Assembly: GCA_947498765.1 (NCBI GenBank)
Contig: CANMLG010000050.1
Coordinates: forward strand, 1 to 64,000
Source of the DNA: an uncultured Aquimarina sp.
GTDB lineage: Bacteria > Bacteroidota > Bacteroidia > Flavobacteriales > Flavobacteriaceae
DNA length: 64,000 nucleotides
Direction of reading: 5' to 3'
Positions 54,630-63,417 of this stretch are shown here, piece by piece. Position 1 is the stretch's first letter. Every line of letters begins with the position of its first letter. The notes beneath the pieces are model-generated. The model was not told the origin of the DNA. It did not search any database and saw nothing but the letters and a program-made list of their open reading frames with translations. Both the position numbers and the translations under genes were made by a program.

Positions 54630-55660
54630 TAAAATACTATTTTTCGATTTCGAATTAACAAAGTAATAATCACAGGAGCACCAATAAGTGCGGTAATGGC
54701 ATTAATAGGCAACATTAATTCGCTACTAGGTAGTTGTGAAATAGTATCGCAAATAAGCATTAATATACTTCCTAAAAGGATAACAGCAGGGAGTAGTATT
54801 TTATGATTTGAGGTTTTAAATAATTGACGCGTTAAATGTGGAATAGCTAAACCAATAAAAGCAATAGGCCCAGCAAAGGCCGTAATTACACCACATAACA
54901 AGCTAGTTCCTAAAATGATTAAAAATCGACTTTGTTGAATATTTTGCCCCATACTTTTGGCATAAGCTTCGCCTAATTGCAAGCTATTTAAAGCTTTAAT
55001 AGCTGTTAAACTGACAAGAATTCCCATGCTATAAAAGCCCAAAAACCAATAAAGTTCATGCCATGATAAGTTTCCTAAACTTCCAAATCCCCAAAATATA
55101 TATTGCTGTAAGGCTTCTGCAGAAGCGAAAAAAGAAAGCACGCTCACTATACCAGCAGTAATACTAGCAAACATAAGTCCAATAATAAGTATAGCCATAT
55201 GGTCTTTTACTCTAGTAGAAAGTAATAATACAGATAGTAAAACTAAAAAACTTCCTAAACTAGCAGCTATGGCATAACTCCATTTTTGAGAAAAAATAAA
55301 TTCAAATCCACCAAATAAACTAGCTCCCATTATACATAAAGCCACGCCTAAGCTAGCGCCAGAACTTAAACCTAGTACGTAAGGCCCAGCTAAAGGGTTC
55401 CGAAATAAAGTTTGCATGAGTAAGCCAGCAACCCCCAAGCCACTACCAACCAAAATAGCGGTTATGGATTTGGGTAAACGATACACCCAAAGAATATGTT
55501 CCCAGCTTTCTTTTATGGTTTCGGTACCCGTAATACTATGGATTATTTTATTAAAAGGAATAGCTACGGAACCCAAACTAAGGTTAAGTAGCCAAGTAAA
55601 GACTAATCCTATGATTAGTGCTAGAAAAGTAGTGCTATATGAAACTTTAGGTTTACTAAT
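54629..55660 (-). CDS. btuC: BtuC-type ABC transporter permease (no canonical start codon at the expected position)
   Basis: The FecCD/BtuC permease frame has nine or ten helices and motifs such as RNPLAGPYVLGLSSGASLGV and GPIAFIGLAIPHLTRQLF. The first ATG/GTG/TTG is the TTG at 55576, but starting there removes the first helix. Upstream, the frame stays open and encodes a proper first helix (TTFLALIIGLVFTWLLNLSL), starting at ATT (55660), ATC (55663) or ATA (55666). I therefore place the start at 55660, giving 343 residues, normal for BtuC. It lies at the btuF stop (55663), which would fit coupled translation. A sequencing error is an alternative. Confidence 0.75.
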   Translation of the reverse strand: MSKPKVSYSTTFLALIIGLVFTWLLNLSLGSVAIPFNKIIHSITGTETIKESWEHILWVYRLPKSITAILVGSGLGVAGLLMQTLFRNPLAGPYVLGLSSGASLGVALCIMGASLFGGFEFIFSQKWSYAIAASLGSFLVLLSVLLLSTRVKDHMAILIIGLMFASITAGIVSVLSFFASAEALQQYIFWGFGSLGNLSWHELYWFLGFYSMGILVSLTAIKALNSLQLGEAYAKSMGQNIQQSRFLIILGTSLLCGVITAFAGPIAFIGLAIPHLTRQLFKTSNHKILLPAVILLGSILMLICDTISQLPSSELMLPINAITALIGAPVIITLLIRNRKIVF

Positions 55661-55662
55661 GA

Positions 55663-56802
55663 TTATTCTAGTTTTTGATAAAAGTGAAATTGGTGATTGG
55701 GGACTAAGTTAGGGTGAAAAATTTTGATAAGATCCAGTAATACCCAGTCTGCCCTAAGTGAGCCTTGTTCGTAATAAAGTATGCCTCCTGTAGCACCCTT
55801 TTTTATATCCTTTGAAAATATTTGTTGTTTAGTAAAGGCATCAAATAATGTGTATTTTTCTTCAAAATTGGCTAGCGCTTTTGTGTTTGTAAAATTACCT
55901 CCTCCAATCCAAATAGCTGCATGTTGTGCTTTATCATAAACAGATTCAAAGTTTAAAGCTAAGCTGCCTGTATTGGTATCTGTTTTCCATAAATAGTCAC
56001 CTCCGGCATCATGGATTAATTTTGCAGCATAGCTGTTTCCTCCTGGTACGTACCAAACATCTTTGTACATGTTACCCGATAAAATAGTAGGTTTTTGAGT
56101 AATTGAATGCGCTAATTTTTTCCCTTCTAAATAATTTTTTTTAATAGTATTATAATAGGCAGTGGCTTCCTTTTCTTTATTAAATAAGTACCCAAATACT
56201 TTAATCCATTCGGCTCTTCCTAAAGGGTGTGATTCTAGCCAAGAACCATTCATTACTGTAGTAATTCCAGAACGTTCAAATAGATCAAAGGCTTTAACGC
56301 TTGCGTTAGAGCTAAAACCTATAATAAGTTCGGGATGTAAATCAAGAATTAATTCGGTGTTTAAACTGAGTAAACTCCCCACATTTTTAATTTGACCAGT
56401 ATTAATACGCTTTCTAGTTTTTTTTGCAGAAATGTATTTAGGTTCTGGAAACCCTACTAACGTATGTTCTACACCAAGAGCTTCCAGTAATGGAATATCG
56501 GTAGTTGAGGTTACTAAAACCCGTTCAATTGGGGTTCGAATTATTTTTTGGTTTTTAATGATTTCTGGAATTACTTTATTTTTAGGCACAAAGTAATAAG
56601 TGAGTGTATCCACAGCATTTGGCCATGGTTTAATGACTTGTAATTTTGTGTAGTTTTCTTTTTTGTATACTGCAAAACCATCAGCATAACTTGTTTTTTT
56701 AGCAATAGCTAGCGAAGCTATTTTCTCTTTTGTTGATGTTTGTTTTTTACAACTCCCTAGAGAAACTATGCAGAAAATAAAAAGTAAGTGTTTAAGCTTC
56801 AT
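55663..56802 (-). CDS. btuF: Periplasmic cobalamin-type substrate-binding lipoprotein
   Basis: The product has 379 residues with a lipoprotein leader (VSLGSC, Cys at about 18). It has the class III binding-protein fold of BtuF (PF01497), with IERVLVTSTTDIPLLEALG and ELIIGFSSNASVKAFDLFERSG. It hands the ligand to the BtuC/BtuD transporter. It is 12 bases after cobC in the same operon, which supports a corrinoid ligand. Confidence 0.86.
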   Translation of the reverse strand: MKLKHLLFIFCIVSLGSCKKQTSTKEKIASLAIAKKTSYADGFAVYKKENYTKLQVIKPWPNAVDTLTYYFVPKNKVIPEIIKNQKIIRTPIERVLVTSTTDIPLLEALGVEHTLVGFPEPKYISAKKTRKRINTGQIKNVGSLLSLNTELILDLHPELIIGFSSNASVKAFDLFERSGITTVMNGSWLESHPLGRAEWIKVFGYLFNKEKEATAYYNTIKKNYLEGKKLAHSITQKPTILSGNMYKDVWYVPGGNSYAAKLIHDAGGDYLWKTDTNTGSLALNFESVYDKAQHAAIWIGGGNFTNTKALANFEEKYTLFDAFTKQQIFSKDIKKGATGGILYYEQGSLRADWVLLDLIKIFHPNLVPNHQFHFYQKLE

Positions 56803-56814
56803 AAAACAAAAAAA

Positions 56815-57390
56815 TTAAAAGGCAACAGGGGTTGCCAAACCAGCTGTTACGGTAAATTTATTATTGATAAAGTCTAATCGAATTACTTGTCCATAATCCA
56901 ATTTTATATTGAAGGAATCTTTTAAAGAAATCTCTAGTATACTTGCTAAAAAAGCACGCATAGGACCAGCATGGCTTACAATAATTATAGGAGATTCGGG
57001 AGCTGTTTCGGTTAACTTGTTAAAAAAGTTGATGACACGTTTATTCAATTCTAAGTAAGATTCACCATGTGGAGGTTTTTCAGTAACAAAATTAGCCATC
57101 CAAGGATCAATTTCAGCACTAGGAATAGCGTTCCAAGCAATGTTTTCCCAAGTTCCAAAATTAAGTTCTTTTAATTCGCTTTGTAATGAAATCGGATTAC
57201 CTAATTGACAAGCTAGTTTGTAACAACGTAAAAGAGGACTCGAATATAGTTTTGCTTCTTTTACAGGAAGCTGTTTTTTGATGAATGCTATCTCGTCATC
57301 AAAACTGTCGGTAACATCTAAATTGAGTTGCCCGTAACAAATCCCTTTGTTTATTTTAGGTGTGGTATGTCTAACTAAATAAATTTCCAT
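56815..57390 (-). CDS. cobC: Histidine phosphatase family protein, probable alpha-ribazole phosphatase CobC
   Basis: The product has 191 residues from the ATG at 57390, which gives the standard N-terminus MEIYLVRHTTPKINKG; an upstream frame start at 57450 lies inside cobS. The histidine phosphatase RHT motif (His8) and the second site ISHAGP-like (VSHAGPMRAF) are present. It removes phosphate from alpha-ribazole phosphate, beside CobS, which uses the product. It overlaps the cobS stop by 16 bases. Confidence 0.85.
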   Translation of the reverse strand: MEIYLVRHTTPKINKGICYGQLNLDVTDSFDDEIAFIKKQLPVKEAKLYSSPLLRCYKLACQLGNPISLQSELKELNFGTWENIAWNAIPSAEIDPWMANFVTEKPPHGESYLELNKRVINFFNKLTETAPESPIIIVSHAGPMRAFLASILEISLKDSFNIKLDYGQVIRLDFINNKFTVTAGLATPVAF

Positions 57391-58136
57391 ATTGCGACTA
57401 AACTTAAATAAATAACAACTTCGCTTAATTGCTGAACGGCACCAGCGCAATCACCGGTTTGACCACCAATCCATTTGGTGAATTTTTTACCTAAATACAT
57501 TTTTGAAATATACGCAGGAATTACTATTAAAAATACCCAAACATTTTGAAATAATGCTAAAGGAACTATACCAAATATACCAGCAATACTTAGTTGTGTA
57601 ATGGTCATGCTTTGCGCAGAAGGTTTTATTTTACTTTTTTCAATATCCTGAACATAAGGATGTGAAAATAGGAGCGTAGTTGCCATAAAGCGGCTCAACG
57701 CATGTGCGCTTATAATTGCAATACCAATTTGTGTCGGATTCATTTCATGTAAAGCGGTAAATTTTATGCCTAATAACAGAATAAGTCCAATAACTCCATA
57801 AGTTCCTAAACGGGAATCTTTCATAATCATTAAAATCTTTTCCTTGGTCCAACCGCCGCCAAAGCCATCACAAACATCAGCAAAACCATCTTCGTGAAAC
57901 CCAGCGGTCGCATACACAGTACTTGCTACACTAATTAAAAGTGAAATTTCGGTTGAAAAAATAAGTTGAGTTATATAAAAAAAGAAAGCACCAATGCTTC
58001 CTACGATAATGCCAACCAAAGGGAAATACTTACTGCTTTTTTGTAAATAAGTAGGGTCATGATTTACCCATTTAGGACACGGAATGCGTGTAAAAAACAT
58101 AAGTGCGGTAAAAAATATATGTATTTCTTTTTTCAA
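57375..58136 (-). CDS. cobS: Adenosylcobinamide-GDP ribazoletransferase CobS
   Basis: The product has 253 residues and is membrane-bound with about six helices. The family motif near the N-terminus (FFTRIPCPKW) and the GFHEDGFADVCDGFGGGWT segment with conserved Asp residues place it as CobS. It joins the lower ligand to the corrin in the last steps of cobalamin assembly. It heads the operon cobS-cobC-btuF-btuC-btuD. No cobU or cobT is adjacent. Confidence 0.93.
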   Translation of the reverse strand: MKKEIHIFFTALMFFTRIPCPKWVNHDPTYLQKSSKYFPLVGIIVGSIGAFFFYITQLIFSTEISLLISVASTVYATAGFHEDGFADVCDGFGGGWTKEKILMIMKDSRLGTYGVIGLILLLGIKFTALHEMNPTQIGIAIISAHALSRFMATTLLFSHPYVQDIEKSKIKPSAQSMTITQLSIAGIFGIVPLALFQNVWVFLIVIPAYISKMYLGKKFTKWIGGQTGDCAGAVQQLSEVVIYLSLVAIWKFI

Positions 58137-58216
58137 AGTGAATTTGTTTTTAAATACTGTAAACTGATACCTTTTAATAAATGTATGAATAGTAATTGTA
58201 AACTTTAACTGTTTTA

Positions 58217-58876
58217 TTAAACCTCATATAAAGTAGTTACAATAACTCCTTTGTGATTTCCTAAATCAATACTTAAAAGTTGTTTTTCTTTTATAACTTT
58301 AAAATTGAATGGAGGAGCTAACAAATTTAAACCACTTTGTTTTTTTAATCGAATGCCCTGTCCTGAAATAATATCTTTATTAACGGTGAAATCTCCTTTT
58401 GGAATATGTTCCGTAAGTATAACATATTTAAAATCAACTAATTTTCCTACAACTTCTTGGACTTCATTATTTGATAAATGTTGTAATACTTGGCGGAGTA
58501 TAACACAATCTGTTTGTGGTAGTTTATTTTTAGAGATATCTAAACAAATGAAATCTAAATTTTCAAGTTTAAATTTTGAAATATTGCGTTTTATTAGTGA
58601 AGAAACGATATCTATAGCAATATACTTTTTAGTGTATTTTACCAGTTGTTTACCAATATTAAAATCACCACAACCTAAATCGCATACAGTTAAAGAATTG
58701 TCAAATGACTCTAGGAAAGATTTTACAGCCTCAATATAAGGACTTATAATATTTGGATGATGAGAACCATCGCCTGAATAAAAATCAAAAGTTTCATCAC
58801 CTCCCCAAAGGTTCATTTCATAAATCTGTTCCATAACTTCTTTGGTAGGCCATGGTTTTTTGGTTTTGCTCGACAT
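58217..58876 (-). CDS. Class I SAM-dependent methyltransferase
   Basis: The product has 219 residues with the motif I segment VCDLGCGDFNIGKQLV and motif II KYIAIDIVSSLI, followed by FICLDISKN and a later CVILRQVLQHL. The substrate is unknown; the first 60 residues contain a Gly/Asp-rich segment (WGGDETFDFYSGDGSHH). It is a single gene upstream of cobS on the same strand. Confidence 0.85.
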   Translation of the reverse strand: MSSKTKKPWPTKEVMEQIYEMNLWGGDETFDFYSGDGSHHPNIISPYIEAVKSFLESFDNSLTVCDLGCGDFNIGKQLVKYTKKYIAIDIVSSLIKRNISKFKLENLDFICLDISKNKLPQTDCVILRQVLQHLSNNEVQEVVGKLVDFKYVILTEHIPKGDFTVNKDIISGQGIRLKKQSGLNLLAPPFNFKVIKEKQLLSIDLGNHKGVIVTTLYEV

Positions 58877-58999
58877 ACTTTTTATGAAAAAAACAATTAG
58901 AAATAAAAAAGTAATTTATAAGAAACAGGAATAGGTTTCCTATTAGTGATTTAAATTTAATATTTATTCATTAAAACACATTGTGGTTCAGATATGATA

Positions 59000-59039
59000 T
59001 TTATAAAAAAAATAAAACCCCTTGAAAACAAGAGGTTTT
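59000..59039 (-). terminator. Terminator after tRNA-His
   Basis: AAAACCCCTTG (59014-59024) pairs with CAAGAGGTTTT (59029-59039) with one mismatch. On the minus strand the hairpin is followed by a T-rich run. It lies 10 bases beyond the tRNA. Confidence 0.75.
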
Positions 59040-59048
59040 ATAAATAAA

Positions 59049-59126
59049 TGGGGTGGAAGACGGGATTCGAACCCGCGACCCTTGGTACCACAAACCAATG
59101 CTCTAACCAACTGAGCTACAACCACC
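59049..59126 (-). tRNA. tRNA-His (anticodon GTG)
   Basis: On the minus strand the anticodon stem TTGGT/ACCAA encloses GTG, and the T arm holds GGTTCGAATCC. The required extra G at -1 is present (59126), and the end encodes CCA (59051-59049). The acceptor arms GTGGTTG and CTTCCAC pair except for two adjacent T-T oppositions at positions 5-68 and 6-67. Confidence 0.9.
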
Positions 59127-59188
59127 ATTTAATTCGGGTGCAAAGATACTCACTCTTTATATATCTACAAAGTAAAAAATGACTTTTT

Positions 59189-59911
59189 TTAAATTAAATT
59201 AGTAATAGAATCAACGGCTACATAGCGTTCGGTTGTGTAGCCTTCTGCATAATCAACTCCTATTAAACGACCTAAGTTGCGTGCGCGGTAATTTATACTA
59301 TCGTAAAAATTTTTATTCGAAATAGGTGTTTGAGGTTCACCAGGTTTTCCTTTATCACTAAAAAATTGAGTTTTATAAGCACGTACAGATGCCATTTTAA
59401 TATCGTTAAAGCCAGTAATGTCTACTACAAAATCAGGTTTAATTTCCTTCCATTGGATATAATGGTATACATGTTTAGGGCGCCATTCTTTTTGAGAAAC
59501 TCCGTTAAGTTTTGTTTCAATTCTGCGTAAGCCAGATAAAAAACAAGCATCGGAAGTTAATTTGCTGCCTTTGCCATGATCAATATGTCGATCATCAATG
59601 GCGTTGCATAGTACAATTTCAGGTTGGTATTTACGTATTACTTTTATTATTTCTTTCTGATGAATTTCATCGTTAGAAAAAAAACCATCTCTAAATCCAA
59701 GATTTTCGCGCACATGCAATCCTAAAATTTTTGAAGCTTCGGCAGCTTCTTGATCTCTAATTTCGGCTGAACCTCGTGATCCTAATTCGCCACGAGTTAA
59801 ATCTAATACGCCTACTTTTTTGCCAGCAGCAATCTCTTTAGCTAGAGTGCCAGCACAGCTTAATTCAATATCATCGGGATGTGCTCCAACTGCTAAAATA
59901 TCTAATTTCAT
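59189..59911 (-). CDS. bshB1: Bacillithiol biosynthesis deacetylase BshB1
   Basis: The product has 240 residues of LmbE/PIG-L fold with the zinc site AHPDDIE (H11, D14) and the later His in DDRHIDHGKG. Segments EIRDQEAAEASKILGL and NLGFRDGFF match BshB1. It removes acetyl from GlcNAc-malate in bacillithiol synthesis. It lies 9 bases after the hybrid histidine kinase gene, so the two are probably co-transcribed. Confidence 0.92.
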   Translation of the reverse strand: MKLDILAVGAHPDDIELSCAGTLAKEIAAGKKVGVLDLTRGELGSRGSAEIRDQEAAEASKILGLHVRENLGFRDGFFSNDEIHQKEIIKVIRKYQPEIVLCNAIDDRHIDHGKGSKLTSDACFLSGLRRIETKLNGVSQKEWRPKHVYHYIQWKEIKPDFVVDITGFNDIKMASVRAYKTQFFSDKGKPGEPQTPISNKNFYDSINYRARNLGRLIGVDYAEGYTTERYVAVDSITNLI

Positions 59912-59920
59912 TTTTTTTTA

Positions 59921-62164
59921 TTAACTAGCTATACTAGGTTTTTTTATGTTTTTTATGATTGTTTGGTAGAAATTATGCGTATCGTAAGGTTTAACTATAA
60001 GGTCATTCATACCAGCAGCAAAGGCTTCGTCAATCATTTCTTTTTCTTCGACTGCAGTAAGTGCAATGATAGGAGTATGTATATCAAATTTTCGAATATT
60101 TTGTGTAGCTTCTAATCCTCCCATACCAGGCATATTAACATCCATAAGGATTAGGTCGTATTTATGAGCCTTTGCTTTCTCAATGGCTTGTAAACCATTG
60201 TCGCAAATAGTGGTGGTGTATCCTTTTTTATCAAGTATATTTTTGGTGACAATTTGATTGATTTTATTGTCATCAACTATAAGAATGTCTAGTTTAGTAG
60301 TTGTGCCAATTTCAATATATTTATCATCGGCAGTATTTTTGTCATCTAGTTGTTTTTGTTCGGTGCGTTTTATAGGTAAAACAAATTTAAATTCGGAACC
60401 TTTTCCAACTTCACTTTCAACGGTTATTTCACTTTTGTAGATGTCAATTAACTTTTTTACTATTGATAAGCCTAAGCCAGTACCTTGGTATTCGGAATTT
60501 GTGTTTTTAACCTGCTCAAAGTTTTCAAAAATAGTTTTTTGTTTGTCTTTGGGTATTCCTATACCGTCATCTTTAATTACAAAACGCAAATTGTATAAAT
60601 CTGGTGTTTCTTTGGTTTTTTGTATTTTAATCCAAACATTACCATTTGAGGTGAATTTTAAAGAGTTTCCTACAAGGTTGATAATAATTTGTGATAGTCT
60701 AACGGAATCTCCTACAATAATTTCATCAATGAAGGGATCAATTTCTACATGTACTTTATTGTTGTTTTTATGGCGTTTATTGTGAAGTGATTTTACAATA
60801 CTATCAACTAATATTTTTAAATTAAATGGAGCGTCTTCAACTACAATCTCTTTGGTTTCAATTTTACTTAGTTGTAGTACATCATTTATAAGAGCAAGTA
60901 AGTAATCACCTGAAAATTTTAACGAATCTAGATATTCTTTTCTGCTTTCGCTATCAGGGTTTTCTCTTAATAATTGTGTTAAACCAATAACACCATATAA
61001 GGGTGTTCTGAGTTCATGGCTAACTGTAGAAACAAACTGAGATTTTAATCGAGATACTTGTTCGGCAGTTTCTTTGGCTTCTAATAATTCTTGATTTTTT
61101 TCAAGTAAATTATTATTAAGTTTTTTTCGGACATAGTTATTCCTAATAGAGCTAATTAAGAAAGCTAAACTAATAATTAGTACCGCACTACCTAAAAAAA
61201 TACTAGTTTTCCATTGTGTTATTTGGGTTTCTTTTTCGCGAATATCACCTTTTATTTGTTCTAAGTTTAATTTGTAGTTGTCAACTTCAAATTTTGCATT
61301 GGCAATGGTAACTTCTTTAAGTTTTTCTCTACTTAGTTTTTGCTTTTCAAGCTGTTCATATTTTTGTAAATCGTGGTAGGCATTTTGGAAATCTCCTTTT
61401 TCAAAATTAATTAATGATCTAATTTTATACAGCTCACTAAATTCATTATTTTGATCTTTCTTTAGGCCTTCATAAGCGATGTTTTCTAAAAAATTATCTG
61501 CTTCAGTATATTCTCCATTTTGTATGTAATAATAGGCCCATAAATAATTTAAGCGTACACTTTCATTGGGGCTAATTTCGTAAGAGCTATATTGAGTTGA
61601 TTTATCTAAATAAGGAGTAACAAGGCTGTCTGCTATTTTGTTTAATAGATAAAGTTGAGCTATTTTATTATTGGCAGTCAGTATTTCAATGGAATCATTC
61701 GTAAGAGTTGCGTATTTATCAATTTTTTTATAATAGCTAATACTTTCTTCAATAGGTCTTTTCTGTAAGCTTGTAAGTTCAGCTAAGCTATAATATACAT
61801 TGTGAACTAATTCGAAATTTGAAGATAATCTAGCATGTATAACTGCTTTAGTGTAGTTTTCAAAAGCTTTATTTAACTCGCCATTTACTTTGTAGCTGTA
61901 ACCTATTATGTCATAGATTTTGGCTAATGCAGTTGAGTCATCATAATACATTGCAACCACTTTAGCATCTTGTGCTAATTCCATTGCTTTGTAATATTCA
62001 TTATTTTTCTGAAGATTAGCAGCCTTTAAAATGTTTTCATTTAGCTCCTGAATAGACATAGTAGGTTCAGTCGTCTCTTTATTTTGATCTTCATTTGCAA
62101 AAACAAAATAAGACAAAAAGACTGATAGTAAAATACTTAAAGTTTTTTTTATAGATCTATTCAA
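59921..62164 (-). CDS. Hybrid sensor histidine kinase with TPR sensor region and receiver domain
   Basis: The product has 747 residues. A signal peptide (about 1-23) precedes a periplasmic TPR-like helical repeat region (about 40-300). One membrane segment (about 317-338) follows, then HisKA with SHELRTPLYGV near residue 390 and the kinase ATPase domain (NLVGNSLKFT, DDGIGIPKDK, GTGLGLSIVKKL) at about 485-600. A receiver domain (about 624-740, DILIVDDNKINQ, with the phosphoacceptor Asp in LILMDVNMPG) ends it. The signal and output are unknown, and no separate response regulator is adjacent. Confidence 0.93.
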   Translation of the reverse strand: MNRSIKKTLSILLSVFLSYFVFANEDQNKETTEPTMSIQELNENILKAANLQKNNEYYKAMELAQDAKVVAMYYDDSTALAKIYDIIGYSYKVNGELNKAFENYTKAVIHARLSSNFELVHNVYYSLAELTSLQKRPIEESISYYKKIDKYATLTNDSIEILTANNKIAQLYLLNKIADSLVTPYLDKSTQYSSYEISPNESVRLNYLWAYYYIQNGEYTEADNFLENIAYEGLKKDQNNEFSELYKIRSLINFEKGDFQNAYHDLQKYEQLEKQKLSREKLKEVTIANAKFEVDNYKLNLEQIKGDIREKETQITQWKTSIFLGSAVLIISLAFLISSIRNNYVRKKLNNNLLEKNQELLEAKETAEQVSRLKSQFVSTVSHELRTPLYGVIGLTQLLRENPDSESRKEYLDSLKFSGDYLLALINDVLQLSKIETKEIVVEDAPFNLKILVDSIVKSLHNKRHKNNNKVHVEIDPFIDEIIVGDSVRLSQIIINLVGNSLKFTSNGNVWIKIQKTKETPDLYNLRFVIKDDGIGIPKDKQKTIFENFEQVKNTNSEYQGTGLGLSIVKKLIDIYKSEITVESEVGKGSEFKFVLPIKRTEQKQLDDKNTADDKYIEIGTTTKLDILIVDDNKINQIVTKNILDKKGYTTTICDNGLQAIEKAKAHKYDLILMDVNMPGMGGLEATQNIRKFDIHTPIIALTAVEEKEMIDEAFAAGMNDLIVKPYDTHNFYQTIIKNIKKPSIAS

Positions 62165-62251
62165 TATTTGAGGAGTTGTAATGATAACTAAAACTTATAG
62201 GTTTATAGCAATTTTGAATTCAAAATACGATTTTTGAACCAATCTTCGGTT

Positions 62252-62259
62252 TATATTTG
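62252..62259 (+). promoter_or_regulatory. -7 box upstream of the peroxiredoxin gene
   Basis: TATATTTG matches TAnnTTTG exactly, about 40 bases before the ATG at 62301. The nearest TTG is 15 bases away (62234-62236), shorter than usual, so promoter use is uncertain. Confidence 0.4.
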
Positions 62260-62300
62260 CCAAATAAAGTTAAATAATAATACATTTAAAAATTTAAAAC

Positions 62301-62939
62301 ATGGCATTTGTAGGAAAGCAATTCCCAAACTTAGACGTTGACGCAATGAACGATATGGGTGATACGTTCAAAATTAACGTACTTGAAGAAGCAAAAAATA
62401 AAGGTAAAAAAATACTTTTATTTTGGTATCCAAAAGACTTTACATTTGTTTGTCCAACAGAATTACACGCTTTTCAGGAGGCTTTAGGTGAGTTTGAAAA
62501 AAGAAATACACTAGTAATCGGAGCCTCATGTGATACTCCTGAAGTACACTTTGCATGGTTAAATACAGCTAAGGATAACGGAGGTATTGAAGGGGTTACT
62601 TACCCAATTTTAGCTGATAGTAACCGTAATTTGTCTAGTCAGTTAGGAATTTTAGATGTTACTAACGAGCGTTACAATGAAGAAACTGGTACTGTTTTAG
62701 TTGATGGTGATAATGTAACTTATAGAGCTACATATTTAATTGATGAAGAGGGAACTGTATTTCATGAAGGGGTAAATCATATGCCTGTTGGACGTAATGT
62801 AGCAGAATTTTTGCGTTTGATTGATGCTTATGCTCATGTTCAAAAACATGGTGAGGTTTGTCCTGCTAATTGGGAAGAAGGTAAAGAGGCTATGTCTCCT
62901 AATGCTAAAGGAACGGCAGAGTATTTAGCTTCTCACTAA
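62301..62939 (+). CDS. Peroxiredoxin (AhpC/TSA family, typical 2-Cys)
   Basis: The product has 212 residues. The peroxidatic C51 lies in FTFVCPTELHAF and the resolving C187 in EVCPANWEEG, with the AhpC C-terminal region. It reduces hydrogen peroxide and organic hydroperoxides with thiol electrons. The thioredoxin-like protein that follows 163 bases later is a probable reductant. Confidence 0.93.
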   Translation: MAFVGKQFPNLDVDAMNDMGDTFKINVLEEAKNKGKKILLFWYPKDFTFVCPTELHAFQEALGEFEKRNTLVIGASCDTPEVHFAWLNTAKDNGGIEGVTYPILADSNRNLSSQLGILDVTNERYNEETGTVLVDGDNVTYRATYLIDEEGTVFHEGVNHMPVGRNVAEFLRLIDAYAHVQKHGEVCPANWEEGKEAMSPNAKGTAEYLASH

Positions 62940-63102
62940 AATTTAAAGTTGAGTTTTTTTTAAAACTTATATTAAATATCTCGTCTCGATTCGTTTTGAG
63001 GCGAGAAACTAAAAGTTTTTTTGATTAAAAAAAGATAAGAAAAACTTTGTCACCATTTAAAATTGAATTGGTGTAAATCTGTTATTTCTAAAAAAAAAAG
63101 AT

Positions 63103-63417
63103 ATGTTACAAGAATTAGATATTGACAATTTAAATCAAATTGTAGCGGATAATGATACTGTATTGGTGCAATATTCAGCAACTTGGTGTGGTAATTGCCG
63201 TATAATGAAGCCTAAATTTAAAAAACTTTCAACAGCGCACGGCGAAGTGCCTTTTGTTATTGTAGATGCAGAAAAATTCCCTGAATCTAGAAAGTTAGCT
63301 AATGTGGATAATTTACCAACATTTGCAGCATTTAAAAAAGGAGCATTTTTGAACCAAGTACAAACAAATAAATTTGAATCCTTAAAAGAATTAGTTGATG
63401 AAGCTACCAGTAATTAA
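63103..63417 (+). CDS. Thioredoxin family protein with CGNC active site
   Basis: The product has 104 residues of thioredoxin fold with the active site WCGNC (C29, C32) instead of the usual WCGPC, and the cis-Pro in DNLPTFAAF. A different dipeptide between the cysteines shifts redox potential, so it may be tuned to the peroxiredoxin upstream. It overlaps the next gene by 20 bases. Confidence 0.88.
   Translation: MLQELDIDNLNQIVADNDTVLVQYSATWCGNCRIMKPKFKKLSTAHGEVPFVIVDAEKFPESRKLANVDNLPTFAAFKKGAFLNQVQTNKFESLKELVDEATSN

Noticed and set aside
58137..58216. Cobalamin riboswitch before cobS
   Set aside because: The gap is only 80 bases and shows no B12-box-like or conserved stem pattern, so no riboswitch is called.
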